Positions 24,495-37,171 of a stretch of DNA of 64,000 nt are shown here, piece after piece (position 1 is the stretch's first letter; every line of letters begins with the position of its first letter). The translations under genes were made by a program, and so were the position numbers. The stretch spans positions 1 to 64,000 of the forward strand of contig JAQFVV010006640.1 of assembly GCA_028023455.1 (NCBI GenBank), read 5' to 3'. The stretch comes from Epiperipatus broadwayi (taxonomy: Eukaryota > Onychophora > Udeonychophora > Euonychophora > Peripatidae). The notes below the pieces were generated by a model that was not told the origin of the DNA, did no database searches, and saw only the letters and a program-made list of their open reading frames with translations.

Positions 24495-26185
24495 TGTACC
24501 AGGTCGAACCACAGAAACCACCTACTTATACATATATATAAGTTTTGGCCAGTTTCAAACTCCTTCATAATACATTTATAACCTTATAAAGGTTACGTGA
24601 ATGAGCCGGCATGTTCGAGAAAAATGGGAGATCTTATTGATAGCTTTAACTATCAATAATGGCCCATCTTTGCTGCTAGATTCAAACCCCTACTATCCAA
24701 ACACTTTATTTGTTTCAGAGTAAAGTCCGGGCGCCAGCTATCTATTCAAAAGAATAAACACCATCTTTGGTCAGTAGGCTCATAATCCAGCACTCGAAAC
24801 CATCCCATAAACTAGCCCAGTCTAATTTTAATCAGTAATAAATTATACAAAATTGGTGGTGGAAAGAATTAATAAAAGGTTGGTAAAAAGAATTGACTGA
24901 CAAATAAAGTTTAAGTTATAAAGACAATTTATTAACTAACATTAAATAATTTTAAACATTCTATAAATTTAAATATAATACACACACATTTTAAATTAAC
25001 ATTTCTAGACTAGTTTAAATATTCTTGTAGATTTTAATAATAGAACACTGGTATTTATCTAATTTAACTAATAACACTAATAGAAATGATCACGCACATA
25101 TTAACTCATAACAATAAAGCATTAATAGCATTTGAAACTTAAACACACATATTAATAGTTCATTTTATGTATGCTAAGAGTTCATATAATTTGAATGTTG
25201 AATATTTACAAATTACAGTGGTGGCTTCTATGTATAAATGATAATAAATAAATGTTTACCTAGGATTTTTGGGAACAGAGATATTGCTTGTTGTTGGCTG
25301 CTTCTGCTGCTTCTGATGGATTATATCTAACTGGTTAGATTTGGACGTTTCTTGAAGAGATTTTTATGCGAATCCATTTGTTTTATTTTGAAGACAATTG
25401 AACATTTGATGGAGGATTTCTGAGTTGTTATGCAGACATTATTTCATGGGCAGGTCTTGCTGATCTTGTTGGACTAAGGGCTGAATGAAGAGTGTATATT
25501 TCCATAAGATGCTCAACAGTGCATGTTTGTTTCTGGATTCATAATAGAAATGCACTGTTATCAAGACTGTCACTGCAAACTAGACTGAATAAAACTCTTA
25601 ACTCAACTGATTGTCCGATGATAAAATATTCAGTATTTATACCGACGAAGTATTTTTCCTTTTGATATCCTCTGGTTAATGTGCAATAGGTGTTGTCGAA
25701 ATTCCTTTAGTAATTAATCCTAAGACAACGTGTTTTTTGATTGATTGTTTAATTAGTAGTAGCTATTTCAAAACATGTTGTTTTCATATCTTTAATTAGT
25801 AGCGCACCGCTGTGTTTTTTTTTAAATACATTTTTCATTTATTTATAATATTTAATACTGATACATTTTTTTTACATTCGCACGCACATATATAATTTTA
25901 CTCTACACATCAAAACTAGTTTTAAGATTATTTTTCTTCTTTAATTTAAATAAAGAGATTTATATATTTTTTTAAAGCTTTTAAATTGTAGTTCACTAAT
26001 AATAATAAACTCTTTACTTCCTTTTTATAAAACCTTCAGTTTAACTTTAAGAAAACCCCCTTCCTACTTTAAATCAATGATTTTTCAACTTTTATTTCAA
26101 CTCTTTTACTGAAGATTTTTTTATTTTAATAATTTTTTTACGACAAAATTATTTTATATACATGTGCCAATTTGGCCTCGGCACA
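24495..26185 (+). mobile_element. Candidate solo LTR, ~1.69 kb
   Basis: It starts TGTACCAGGTCG and ends CTCGGCACA, giving TGTACC/GGCACA inverted ends of LTR type, with TA runs on both sides. The length is like the LTRs of element A. The 3' end itself is palindromic (TGTGCC near 26164, GGCACA at the end). No open frame over 60 codons exists inside. The orientation is assumed from the TG...CA ends, which are symmetrical, so the strand is uncertain. It could instead be another non-coding repeat. Confidence 0.45.
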
Positions 26186-28220
26186 ATATATATATATATA
26201 TACAGACATAATTTTCATGCTCAAAAATTGAAACAATGATATATGCCCATCATTGTTTAATAAGTCATAATATGTACATTATAAAGAAAGTCTGGAGTAT
26301 AATGATTTATTTCATACATACTTTATGTTGATATTCTGACCCTAATTTATGTATTACATGGATAGTAGACAAAGTTATGAGGAGATTCTCTTCATTACTA
26401 TTTTATCCCTGTAATCAGAAGCCAATTTCTATCCACCTGCTTACATGATTTATATTGATGATTTCTGGTAATATATATTTTTTGCACATAACCTTTATTA
26501 TCTTATGGAGAACTTACCTAGTTATTACTGCTTAGAAAATAATATTACTATTGTTAATTGTATAATTTTATATATGTTTTAGAATGTGCAAATGCATTAT
26601 TCACAACTCTGTGTGTATACTAGGTCATTGAGTATAATGCCTGTCTAGATATTAAATCATTTTGAATGCATGTAAACTGATTAAAGATCAGCATATGCAC
26701 GTCCATATAACAGATTCAGAAATCATATTATTATACAAAATTAAAAACTAGTAATGTTATAAATTAGCTTCATTCTTGTACTAAGGCAGAAAACGATTAA
26801 TTTAAGATGATTTTCATCAATGTTTCAATTTGAAGTTTATAACTAGGTTTTATAACACTTATCTTCAATTTGTTAATTTTTTATGCATATGAGATAATTG
26901 TCTCTTAAATTTTATAGTTATGAAAGAATATGTTATTTGATATATTTTAATAAAATATTGACCTTTTTATTATTAGAGTTTGAAATGTTTTCATGTATGT
27001 GTGTATTTGAAGAAGTATTTGATTATGGTAAGATATAAAGAGAACTTTGTTTTTGTCTGATCTAACTAATATTAAAAGAAATATTCTTTGTAATAGAAAT
27101 TGTTGTGAAAGATATTTTCCAAGTAAATTTTGTAATATTGTATAGATATAATGTATAAATAAGTCTGAATATAATATGTGTAGTTAGATTACTTTGGGTT
27201 CTAAGTAATAATCCAGAAGCATCACTTGGTGGAAGTTCAAATAGTCACAATCACTTTATAAACTGATCATAACAATAAATAAAATATTATATAATTTGAA
27301 ATAACACTTCAAGACTTAATATTACTCCAGCTTATTTTATATATGTTATCATCATATTCTATAATTATTTATTCATTTCATGGTGAAAGCCTTTTCAAGT
27401 ATAAATCACTTTCTACAATCTATAGCTCTTCTTCTTTCATCAACTTATCCAATTTTTTACACAATGTTTTAAGAAATAATAAACACCTCCATACTTCACG
27501 AATGTTTTAAGAGTTTTTACAATATTTGGGATCCACATTAAATCTTCGTTTGTCCAATATTTTGTAATCTTTTCTATAAATAGCTCCAGTTCAAGATCAC
27601 CTAGCCACTTTTTTCAATATTTTATCCATAAAATATTTCAATTTTTATCCCTATTTGTTATTGTATCGTAAACTCTCCATTATGATATTGTTTTATTTTA
27701 TATGTATATGCATGATCTCTAAAATATTCTTCTGATCATTCTAATTTTTATACTTTTGCCATTTATTACTTCGACGTTGTGAGTTCACTTCTATTAAATT
27801 TAATGTTTTTCTTTTTTATTTTATTTACCAAGTCTCAATATAAATATTTAAAGGTTTAGCAATTATTTATATATAATTAATATTTTTTTCAATTTGTTTA
27901 CCATTTTTGTTATTGATTTTTAGAATTTTTTACTTTTTTAAAGATTATTATTTAACCAAAAATCTTAAGATATTCCAAATAAAATCATGCTAAAAAATGT
28001 TTACATAATGACTAATAAAACAAGCATTTACATATATATATATATATATGAATAAAACAAGCATTTATAATTTTGATATACATGTAGATTTTAAAGTTAG
28101 ATGTGAGTTGAATAGGTTGACCTATTAATGACTTACAATAGTTAAATAGTAATAATAATAATTTAATAAGTATATTTTTCATATGCCATAATTAATTACT
28201 TTTTCGATATTTATTTCCAG
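26186..28220. other. AT-rich region, mostly featureless
   Basis: It holds a (TA)n right after the solo LTR and a (TA)n at 28032-28048 flanked by direct copies of AATAAAACAAGCATTTA. 27350-27850 reads like the minus strand of a long-decayed coding sequence, but no motif could be assigned. The last ~25 bases are the polypyrimidine/branch region of the exon at 28221. Confidence 0.4.
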
Positions 28221-28258
28221 ATGAGTATCTCGCTGTTTTTCATTTCTGCTTTTGCTCA
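28221..28258 (+). CDS. Candidate signal-peptide exon
   Basis: TTATTTCCAG precedes and GTAAGTTG follows a 38-nt segment starting ATG. It codes MSISLFFISAFA plus two bases (CA). The splice sites are close to consensus (pyrimidine-rich AG acceptor, GTAAGT donor). The peptide is a hydrophobic core ending A-F-A, which fits a signal-peptidase site. The exon ends in phase 2. If the next exon starts with A, the codon becomes Gln; the Cys-rich exon at 45958 does exactly this. The 12-residue leader is short, so an upstream coding exon may add residues. With no transcript this stays a prediction. Confidence 0.45.
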
Positions 28259-29367
28259 GTAAGTTGTATTTTTAAAAACGATCTACGATTAAATTTTTAT
28301 TTACTTTAATTCATACACTTAAGATTTATTAAGATATACATATATGACTATATGCAATTAATAATGCAAACATCAGTCTTTTCAATTGGCATATTTAATT
28401 ATTTTTGTAGGGAGATGTTAGTATAACTTATTTACGCAGTGTCATTTAATTATCCTTTTGTAAAAAAGTCAAAATTATCTATAGTGAACTTAAAAATTAA
28501 ATAACTAAAATATATAATTTACTAATCTTGTATCAGACTTATAAATGTATATAAATTAGCTAGATAAGATTGAATAGTTAATGCTTTGAAATTTCAAGTC
28601 GTAAAATAAACCATTAGATAAGTTGGTGTTAAACTCTGCAAGTACATATCTATATTGTAACAGTATGAAAAAATGGGGGGGGGGTGAACCTGAGGTACTG
28701 GCATTCAACATCATTAACCCCAGTTAATGAATCAATCTAAATGTACAATCATCATTAAGAATGGTCAATGATAAAAAAAAAACCACCGTTAACCTTTTGA
28801 ATGGATTTTAAATGGGTCTACTATAGACCAGGCTAATTATTTAACTATTTCCCAATTTAAGGTAGCAATAGGACACAATACTTTGAATGCACAGACTTAG
28901 GTGCTAAGCCATCAGAATATATAAAAAATCAAATAATGCTGCAGTACTAAATATTGTTGATCATTATCAATGCTCTCTGGTCTTTTAATACTTAAATAAG
29001 ATTTAATGTTTACTTATTAAATCATTCTTAACTATTAAAACAAATTGATTAAAAGATATATTCTGTCTTCATTCTTATATCATTACTTCGATAACTATTG
29101 CATGTCATATTCCAGCTGGCTGGTATATTAATTTCGTTCTGATTTATCATTAATGTTCACAAAGGTATGCTTATAAACATTGAAGCTCCAAGAATAAGGG
29201 AATTCATTTTATTTTTGATCATTTGTTCAACATTTAGAGTGATTTTCATCCCATAGTCTGATGGCGGGTGATTGAACAATAATTTCATATGTATAAGTGT
29301 GTATACCTGTTTGAAAAAAAATTTATTACTATCATCTTTTCTGAAAATGAATAACGACATTACGTAA
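28259..29367. other. Putative intron start / spacer
   Basis: No coding signal. A G run lies at 28676-28683. The segment ends at the GTAA target-site copy of element B. Confidence 0.4.
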
Positions 29368-30906
29368 TGTAACAAACGGGTTCGAATACACGCATATGTA
29401 AAATATGACATAATTGATAGTGTTAATGTAGGGACCATGTATAAACAAATAAATAAAAGAATATATGTAAACGGTCATTCGAAACCCGGTTACAAGTAAT
29501 GTAGATATAGCGTATGTGTGAGTATAAAAATATGTAGTTAGTATCGGAGGGGTTGCGATCACTAATATATGTAGAGCGGTATAAAGCGCAATTAATTATT
29601 CTTAGATAGATTTTATTCACATAGTTTTTTTTTTGAGTTTATTAATAATTTTGGTAACACGTGTTTTCTTTTGTTGAGTCACCTTGTGAACATGTGAGAA
29701 CTGAAATAGGATGAGTGAATTGCTGTAGGCAGTTTGGTAATAACTGGCGCCGGGAAGGCGGAAAACTGGTCCATGGATATAGTTTTTTTTTGTGTTAAAG
29801 AACAATGGAAGGACTGGTCAGCGGGGTAGGAATATGCAGAAAGATTTTGAAGAGTTAAAGGTGAATACAAAGGAATTTTTTTTTGTCTTGCGCTCGAGTG
29901 GAGAAAAAGGAAAAAAAAAAAAAAGAGAGAAGCGGCTTGAATCCTAACAAGGAGGACGCAAAGATTTTTCTTAAGAAGTTTTAATATATTTTGTCAGAAA
30001 ATGTCGGGGTAATTGGATTGTGCGCTAGTCGTTACTCGACTCTGAGGATACTCGTCATGAATTCACCTGACCGGATTTGCGAACTGTCATAATAAATCAA
30101 GAGATTTTGTTCCATCGAGGAAATGTTGACCAAAATCGTTCGAGATTTAGACCTTTGCGAAAGAGTACACCAACTACTCCACCTCTGAAACCTGTCACCG
30201 GACCTAACGACCATTGGAACTGTTTGCCTTCCGTGAGATCCACCAGATTAAGTTCGTGGCCAGACATCAATACAGACTTGTTTAGTCGAGTGAGTCCAGG
30301 TAAAGTGACACGTCACCAACTATTTTCTGTATATGTATCTCAATAAAGAATTCGTGTTACCTCAGTTAATTGCTATATTAAAATTTTATATTTAAAGTTA
30401 GATATATGACTATATTAATCATACCGCTCACATATATATGTATTTGCATTATTTGAGGTGTGGATGAATGAGCGTGATATATATGTGTGTATGATAATGG
30501 ATGGCCTGAGTGTTTGCATAGCAATCATATATGTAGGTCCGAATGAGATTTATTGGGAGGGTATATGATCAAGTAGAATAAATCCCATCAGACCCGGGTT
30601 AGATTAAGGATTTCGAGCTTTAAGCTATCGCAAAATAAATATATGCGTAGGACAGTGTGGGTTAATTTATAGCCTTGTTCTCTAGATAGACAGATGTCCC
30701 CAACCTTGAGATTGAGCTAGTTCGGTGCGTCACCACATCAGATAGATATCAGAACCTATATATATATGTTTTCGAGGAGGTAATTCCTACCTACTGGTAA
30801 GATTGGCGTGTGAGATGGGTTCAAACCATGCTCATAAATACCTCTCATCGAAGCTTCGGGTGAGAGTCCATAATGGAGGAATATAGATATGTCGGTGGGT
30901 GCTATA
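29368..30906 (+). repeat. 5' LTR of element B
   Basis: TGTAACAAACGGG to GGTGCTATA. A TATA-like TATAAA lies at 29580-29585 (another at 29523) and a poly(A) signal AATAAA at 30342-30347. An 89-codon frame (30077-30346) ends inside that AATAAA. Confidence 0.92.
30077..30346 (+). CDS. 89-aa open frame inside the LTR (uncertain)
   Basis: This frame starts MRTVIINQEILFHRG, is rich in Arg, Pro, Ser and Thr, and matches no family I know. Its stop TAA is part of the AATAAA poly(A) signal. The same frame is open in the 3' LTR (33125-33394) with two conservative changes (Thr to Ala, Ile to Val). If transcription starts near 29.6 kb it would lie in the R region, making it the first long frame of the element RNA. 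LTR copies are too similar for conservation to prove coding, so it may be chance. Confidence 0.25.
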   Translation: MRTVIINQEILFHRGNVDQNRSRFRPLRKSTPTTPPLKPVTGPNDHWNCLPSVRSTRLSSWPDINTDLFSRVSPGKVTRHQLFSVYVSQ

Positions 30907-30907
30907 A

Positions 30908-30925
30908 TGGCATCCCAACTAACGG
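30908..30925 (+). other. Primer-binding-like site of element B
   Basis: TGGCATCCCAACTAACGG starts one base after the 5' LTR, the place and TGG start expected of a tRNA primer site. The tRNA was not identified, and the site differs from that of element A. Confidence 0.55.
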
Positions 30926-31250
30926 GGCAGCGAATGTTAGAGAACGGGCAAGTAAGCAGATTTTTTTTTTTAAATAAAAGAAAGGAAAAGGGAAAATAAA
31001 AGCGATAGTGGTGATAAAGCAGAAAGAGCGTGAAAACATATGGGAAAGATGGTAGATGGGCATGTTCTGCGGGCGAATGTGTGGATGAAAAGGTTCTCAT
31101 AGGGTCGTGGGGAAATAGCGTTGATGTATGTTGAAACATATATATAAAGTCAGGGTTTAGAAAGCAGAGGTTAAGAATTTATCCAATAGTGAGATATCAT
31201 AAACGATATCGTTCAAGAGGATAAGAAGGGGAAAAGGTATCAGGTGGGTC
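30926..31250 (+). other. Leader of element B
   Basis: About 325 nt between primer site and gag, purine-rich with a T run at 30961-30970. No open frame of note on the plus strand. Confidence 0.5.
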
Positions 31251-32393
31251 ATGACAGGACCACAGGAAGCCGGGGTGATGAACCTGGCACATAACCTTAA
31301 TAATAAGATAGATAAAAAAAAAATGAAGCCAAAAAATAAACAAAATGGAGAAAAGCAGAAGGTGACGGAAGAAAAGGAAATAAATATATCCGAGAAGATT
31401 TTAGAAAAATTGGAAAGTCTGGAACTCCGATTTCAGGAGATAGAACGGAGACTAGGGATAAAAGGCGAGGGAAGGGCGGAGAAACCTAACGAGAAAGAAG
31501 TAGAAGGAAGTTTAGATGAAGGGAAGAGGGATGTAAATCAAAGACTGAGGCCTAGCGAGACGGAAAGGCCGGAGCATATGGGAAAATGCAAGGAGGTGGC
31601 GGTACATAACCAAGTGAACCACTTTCTAAAGGTACGACCGTTTGCAGGTCAAATGGGGGAAGCTCCCGTAGAACATTTACGGAGCTTACGAAGATACTTC
31701 GACATGAATCCCATGCCAGAGGAAAGAAAGTTGGTGGTAGCGTGCAGTCATTTAAGTGGGAATGCCCAAGAGTGGTGGGACTCATTGTCCCAACAGCCCA
31801 CAACCCTCGAGGAGTATCAGAGGATGATACGAGAGACCTTCTGGTCAGAAGACCGCCAAGAACTCGTGCAGTACCAAATCATGCGAGAAAAATACGGGGA
31901 AGAAAAGGAAGAAAATTTTTCTCAATTTTTTCACAGTCAAGTGGCGAGACTAAGGACGCTGGATGCGTGTCACATGTCTGAAAGTCACATCATTCGAATT
32001 GTAAGGCACAATATGCCTATGAACATGGAAAGGATGATGTTGGGAATGAGGAAGGCATCCATTGGAGAAATGGCAGAGCTGCTTAACGCTCTGGACATGA
32101 GTATATACGATCATAATGCACCGTTAGAGCGATGGAAGCAAGGTAGAGATAGGACAAATATCCAATGTGGGGCAGCAGAAGGACACACCAGCGGGAATGT
32201 CACACCTAGGAAGAGTGGTGAGGATGGTCATAGACCGAGATGGCCATACGAACCGGAAGCTCAACGTCCGCCGGAGAAGCCGAAGCTCACACAAGAAAAG
32301 GGATCGTGGACACCGAAACAGAAAGGTGATCCCGGGGAAAGTAAAGGAGAAGAGTCGTTTAAGAAGCCATTCAAATACAAAGAAGGTATTTGA
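31251..32393 (+). CDS. Gag of element B, intact
   Basis: 380 codons uninterrupted. Residues ~15-45 are lysine-rich. Residues ~45-70 (EINISEKILEKLESLELR...) form a short coiled coil. Residues ~122-285 are a Ty3/Gypsy-type retrotransposon gag domain: NHFLKVRPFAG, VEHLRSLRRYF, VACSHL, WW at 175-176, PTT, FWSE and AELLNALD. The C-terminal ~95 residues are basic and Pro/Gly/Lys-rich (a likely RNA-binding tail) and there is no CCHC knuckle. It would form the particle that packages element RNA. The same arrangement of motifs in element A shows a shared family. The frame runs almost to the 3' LTR, leaving no pol. Confidence 0.88.
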   Translation: MTGPQEAGVMNLAHNLNNKIDKKKMKPKNKQNGEKQKVTEEKEINISEKILEKLESLELRFQEIERRLGIKGEGRAEKPNEKEVEGSLDEGKRDVNQRLRPSETERPEHMGKCKEVAVHNQVNHFLKVRPFAGQMGEAPVEHLRSLRRYFDMNPMPEERKLVVACSHLSGNAQEWWDSLSQQPTTLEEYQRMIRETFWSEDRQELVQYQIMREKYGEEKEENFSQFFHSQVARLRTLDACHMSESHIIRIVRHNMPMNMERMMLGMRKASIGEMAELLNALDMSIYDHNAPLERWKQGRDRTNIQCGAAEGHTSGNVTPRKSGEDGHRPRWPYEPEAQRPPEKPKLTQEKGSWTPKQKGDPGESKGEESFKKPFKYKEGI

Positions 32394-32399
32394 AGGCTA

Positions 32400-32415
32400 T
32401 CGCACCAGGGGGGTA
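32400..32415 (+). other. Polypurine tract of element B
   Basis: ACCAGGGGGGTA directly precedes the 3' LTR start TGTAAC at 32416, the expected plus-strand primer site. Confidence 0.65.
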
Positions 32416-33954
32416 TGTAACAAACGGGTTTGAATACACGCATATGTAAAATATGACATAATTGATAGTGTTAATGTAGGGACCATGTATAAACAAATGA
32501 ATAAAAGAATATATGTAAATGGTCATTCGAACCCGGTTACAAGTAATGTAGATATAGCGTATGTGTGAGTATAAAAATATGTAGTTAGTATCGGAGGGGT
32601 TGCGATCACTAATATATGTAGAGCAGTATAAAGTGCAATTAATTATTCTTAGATAGATTTTATTCACATAGTTTTTTTTTTGAGTTTATTAATAATTTTG
32701 GTAACACGTGTTTTCTTTTGTTGAGTCACCTTGTGAACATGTGAGAACTGAAATAGGATGAGTGAATTGCTGTAGGCAGTTTGGTAATAACTGGCGCCGG
32801 GAAGGCGGAAAACTGGTCCGTGGATATAGTTTTTTTTTGTGTTGAAGAACAATGGAAGGACTGGTCAGCGGCGTAGGAATATGCAGAAAGATTTTGAAGA
32901 GTTAAAGGTGAATACAAAGGAACTTTTTTTTGTCTTGCGCTCGAGTGGAGAAAAAGGAAAAAAAAAAAAAAAGAGAGAAGCGGCTTGAATCCTAACAAGG
33001 AGGACGCAAAGATTTTTCTTAAGAAGTTTTAATATATTTTGTCAGAAAATGTCGGGGTAATTGGATTGTGCGCTAGTCGTTACTCGACTCTGAGGATACT
33101 CGTCATGAATTCACCTGACCGGATTTGCGAACTGTCATAATAAATCAAGAGATTTTGTTCCATCGAGGAAATGTTGACCAAAATCGTTCGAGATTTAGAC
33201 CTTTGCGAAAGAGTACACCAACTACTCCACCTCTGAAACCTGTCGCCGGACCTAACGACCATTGGAACTGTTTGCCTTCCGTGAGATCCACCAGATTAAG
33301 TTCGTGGCCAGACGTCAATACAGACTTGTTTAGTCGAGTGAGTCCAGGTAAAGTGACACGTCACCAACTATTTTCTGTATATGTATCTCAATAAAGAATT
33401 CGTGTTACCTCAGTTAATTGCTATATTAAAATTTTATATTTAAAGTTAGATATATGACTATATTAATCATACCGCTCACATATATATGTATTTGCATTAT
33501 TTGAGGTGTGGATGAATGAGCGTGATATATATGTGTGTATGATAATGGATGGCCTGAGTGTTTGCATAGCAATCATATATGTAGGTCCGAATGAGATTTA
33601 TTGGGAGGGTATATGATCAAGTAGAATAAATCCCATCAGACCCGGGTTAGATTAAGGATTTCGAACTTTAAGCTATCGCAAAATAAATATATGCGTAGGA
33701 CAGTGTGGGTTAATTTATAGCCTTGTTCTCTAGATAGACAGATGTCCCCAACCTTGAGATTGAGCTAGTTCGGTGCGTCACCACATCAGATAGATATCAG
33801 AACCTATATATATATGTTTTCGAGGAGGTAATTCCTACCTACTGGTAAGATTGGCGCGTGAGATGGGTTCAAACCATGCTCATAAATACCTCTCGTCGAA
33901 GCTTCGGGTGAGAGTCCATAATGGAGGAATATAGATATGTCGGTGGGTGTTATA
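32416..33954 (+). repeat. 3' LTR of element B
   Basis: Same length as the 5' LTR, with AATAAA at 33390-33395, the probable transcript 3' end. It ends TGTTATA, followed by the GTAA target duplicate. Confidence 0.92.
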
Positions 33955-34711
33955 GTAAATACAAATGACTTTCAAGATGAATAGTTGCTAATCTAGCGTT
34001 AACATTGATCCAGATTATCACACTCCTTTACAAACATCATCCATCGTTTATATACAGCAATATAATTATGCTATAAACAAAAGAATAAGTGAGTAATTTA
34101 AAAAGGTGTGTATGTAAAGAACCTTATTATTGATCAATTTAGTTTTCTGGATGAAACATTATATTTCAACAATAATGCTATAGTATTCAAACTCTAATGA
34201 CAAAATATACAAATAGGATAAATGAAATAATCTTAAAAAAACAATTAATTTACAGTCTGTAATAATTAACTTTTTATGTAAATATTTTTAAATAAGAAGA
34301 CTGTTTCATATTAGTTTTCCACAGTATTTAGTTCATTTGGTGCAGCCTTTCTACTACTGCACTACTGTGAGCAGAATTGTTTTCAAATATTCTTAGATAA
34401 AGTCCAAATTCTCTTCAATATATATCAACAGAAATTTATTGGAAGAAAATAAAATATTTACTCCGTTAGTCATACGACAGATCATGGAAAGGTATTACTT
34501 TTTTGTTTTACCTCCTACCAAAAAAATAATGAGATAGCCATTTATTGTTTAATAATAGATAAAAATGACGATTGGATCCACATATCAAATTAAAGGAATG
34601 TTAGCTTAATACTCTTATTAGTAATTCACAAACTTCTTTTCACAATCCTATATGTAAACATAAATAACAATCTAAAATATTTCCTGAACTGTTTGTAATC
34701 ATATTATGCAG
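33955..34711. other. Spacer between elements B and C
   Basis: AT-rich, no gene or repeat recognised apart from the GTAA target copy at its left edge. Confidence 0.45.
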
Positions 34712-35095
34712 TATGTGCGGTACGATTATACACTTGTAAATAAAGGCATTTTATTTATTGTAATTACAATGCACATACATAAGTAAATTATCTCTCTTTA
34801 AAGCGCTCAAAAAATTACATATTGTACGTGTGTTGAACTTTCTTAACATATACTAATGGCAGATATCTACTTAATTGGGTGTGCATGCAAGAAGTTCTGT
34901 AAAATTGGTCCAGGGAAATAAACTGTTATAATGAATGTGTATATAGAATTTTACACACCCACATTTATCAAAGATGATTCTCCAATAATAATTATTTACT
35001 CTGAAAATTAAAATTCAGTTTTATTTCCTTACATACATATATTATTTGTTGTGAGTAAATAAACTCTCCTGAAGTTTGACTTGTTGTTTGTTTAC
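34712..35095 (+). repeat. 5' LTR relic of element C
   Basis: Begins near TGTGCGGTACG and ends near TTTACTATGA. It aligns in blocks with the 3' copy, with many substitutions and indels. Confidence 0.65.
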
Positions 35096-35237
35096 TATGA
35101 ATACAACTTGTCTGGTACAGATCAAACTGCTATAGTTGATGAAATAACTGATGTAAATAATCCTCGAGTGGCACAATTTCTAATTGGTATAGAAGTACAC
35201 CAGCTTTGAGTATAAAATAGCTAAATGTCTATTTATA

Positions 35238-35838
35238 ATGGTATTAATGAATAACATCATAAGTGAATATGATATCAACAATGCAGTAGGTTCATGTCTG
35301 TATGTCAAACATGTAGAGAAATATATGCTGATAAATAACATAGGGCAAGATAAATATAATCCACCAAAGATATCACAAGTGGAAAATAGACTGTGTAAAT
35401 CAAAGATTTTCAATGAAGTAGTATACCTCAAGCTAAATATAAATTTCTAGCCACAACTTCAAAATAAATGTCAGATTTGAGATTTAAAACCAGGATTCTA
35501 GCACCACATGAGATACAGCTTTATGAAGTTTAACTAAATAATGTAACTTTAATGCTAGTTTGATGACAAACTTCTTGATCAACTATTATGGGTAATGACA
35601 GACAATAACTTGATAGAATTTATTCTGAGTGTCTTAACATTAATATATAAAGATTCCAGTCAAAAGTGCATAGCCTATAAAGTAATTATGATGCTGTGGA
35701 TTCTCAACACTTTAAAAAAAATCAAAATTATCAATAACAGTAAATAAAGTGCAAGTTAAAATTACAAACTAGCAAAGCCCAATGAAGGCTTTTATATGTT
35801 ATATTTGCAGATGAAATGGTCATTTAAAAAAGAACTGC
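35238..35838 (+). pseudogene. Gag relic of element C with CCHC knuckle
   Basis: A 70-codon open stretch (35238-35450) lies where gag should be but has no readable motif. At 35797-35838 the frame reads C-Y-I-C-R-stop-N-G-H-L-K-K-N-C, an exact C-x2-C-x4-H-x4-C zinc knuckle with one stop codon inside. Such knuckles bind RNA at the gag C-terminus. A second Cys-rich stretch follows. The knuckle fixes the gag/pol boundary of this element. Confidence 0.65.
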
Positions 35839-37171
35839 AAATTTTAATGTGAAAGATGTGAGGCATGTGACAGGTCTGAACAGATCACACATCTGACACA
35901 TGAAAGATTTAAAAAACAAAATTAATAAATATGTGGAGTCCAAGTTATAGAAAGTGCTAAGAGATAAACTAACATTAAAACAATAAATGAAATGAACAAT
36001 ATTCATATATTGCTAGATGTAAATAGTTACTGGCAAAATATTAGTATGCAAATTGATTAAAGAATGGATTGTTCTTAATCTCACAGCATAATTGGGCTAA
36101 AATCACTGGGAATTGTTAAACAGACATTACACTTCAGAAAACTAAGATGAGAGCCATTGACATGATAATAGGCTAAAAATATATCAAAATGTAATGGTAC
36201 CTGTCAAGTTGAAGCTAAAAGTAAAATAGATGATGAAACAGGACCTGACCATTAATCTAGGAAATAACTGATTTAAACCATTAAAAATTTTGATTGACAT
36301 AGTTTAAAAAGTACACACACAGTTATATAATTTGATAACACTGCTGGTCAATGTATAATTATTGAAAGAGGCACAGTCAATTGCTTTAAGATCAAGTAAG
36401 GTCTGATTTGCACTAATGACAATGGGTAAGAGAGATAATTCATGAACTGGTTGAAAGAGACATATTAAATTCTTACAGAAGAGTCATCTTGGGTCACCTT
36501 AGTTGTGCTTATTTTAAAATCAGATGGAACTTTCTGCCTCATAATGTTCAGTAAGTATATTAACAAGAGATCTTATTTGGTACTGAATGAGTGGGGAGAT
36601 AATAAATCATTGCATCAAGCAAATTTTTTTTTGCCAAAATTAATTTGAAATCACATTTTGTCAAATTGCAGTCATTATTATATTACCTGAACTATTAACT
36701 ATTGAACCATTTCTTTAATTTGTACATCTGATTTTAATTAATATCTGTATTGGGTTACCAGTTACCTGGGGGTTATTTACACCTTGTCTAATATATTTTT
36801 ATAAGATAATGAAACTATGGCCTTCAAAAAACAATCCAAAAAAGTGTATAAAAAAGAAGACAACAATTACATTTTTTGATTATTCTAAAACTCCAGATTA
36901 TATAGAGTTGGATAAAACATGGTTTGAAAAACCTTCAAACCATTTTTCTTATCTAAAGCAGTTTCTATTATGGCTACCAGTGTCAATGATATATTTGTTA
37001 ACATGCTGCTTTAATTAAAAGAGAAATGATTTACTATTCATTTTTAATATTTTCATGTGAGATTTTATTACTTATTTAAATGTAATAACAAAAGTATTAA
37101 ATAGTATAGAGACATGAAAAAAAGCTGTTGATATTTTTATTTAAAAAAATAAAATTTACTAAATTAATAAT

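Larger units (their letters stand above)
29368..33954 (+). mobile_element. Young gag-only LTR retrotransposon B
   Basis: Two 1539-bp LTRs (29368-30906 and 32416-33954) flank a 1509-bp interior that is essentially just gag. The element is bounded by a 4-bp direct repeat GTAA (29364-29367 and 33955-33958). LTR ends are TGTAACA and TGYTATA, near-perfect inverted repeats. By hand alignment the LTRs differ at about 15 substitutions and two 1-base indels (~1%), so insertion is recent. There is no room for pol: gag stops 22 nt before the 3' LTR. It must have moved with enzymes supplied by another Ty3/Gypsy-like element (inference). Confidence 0.92.
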
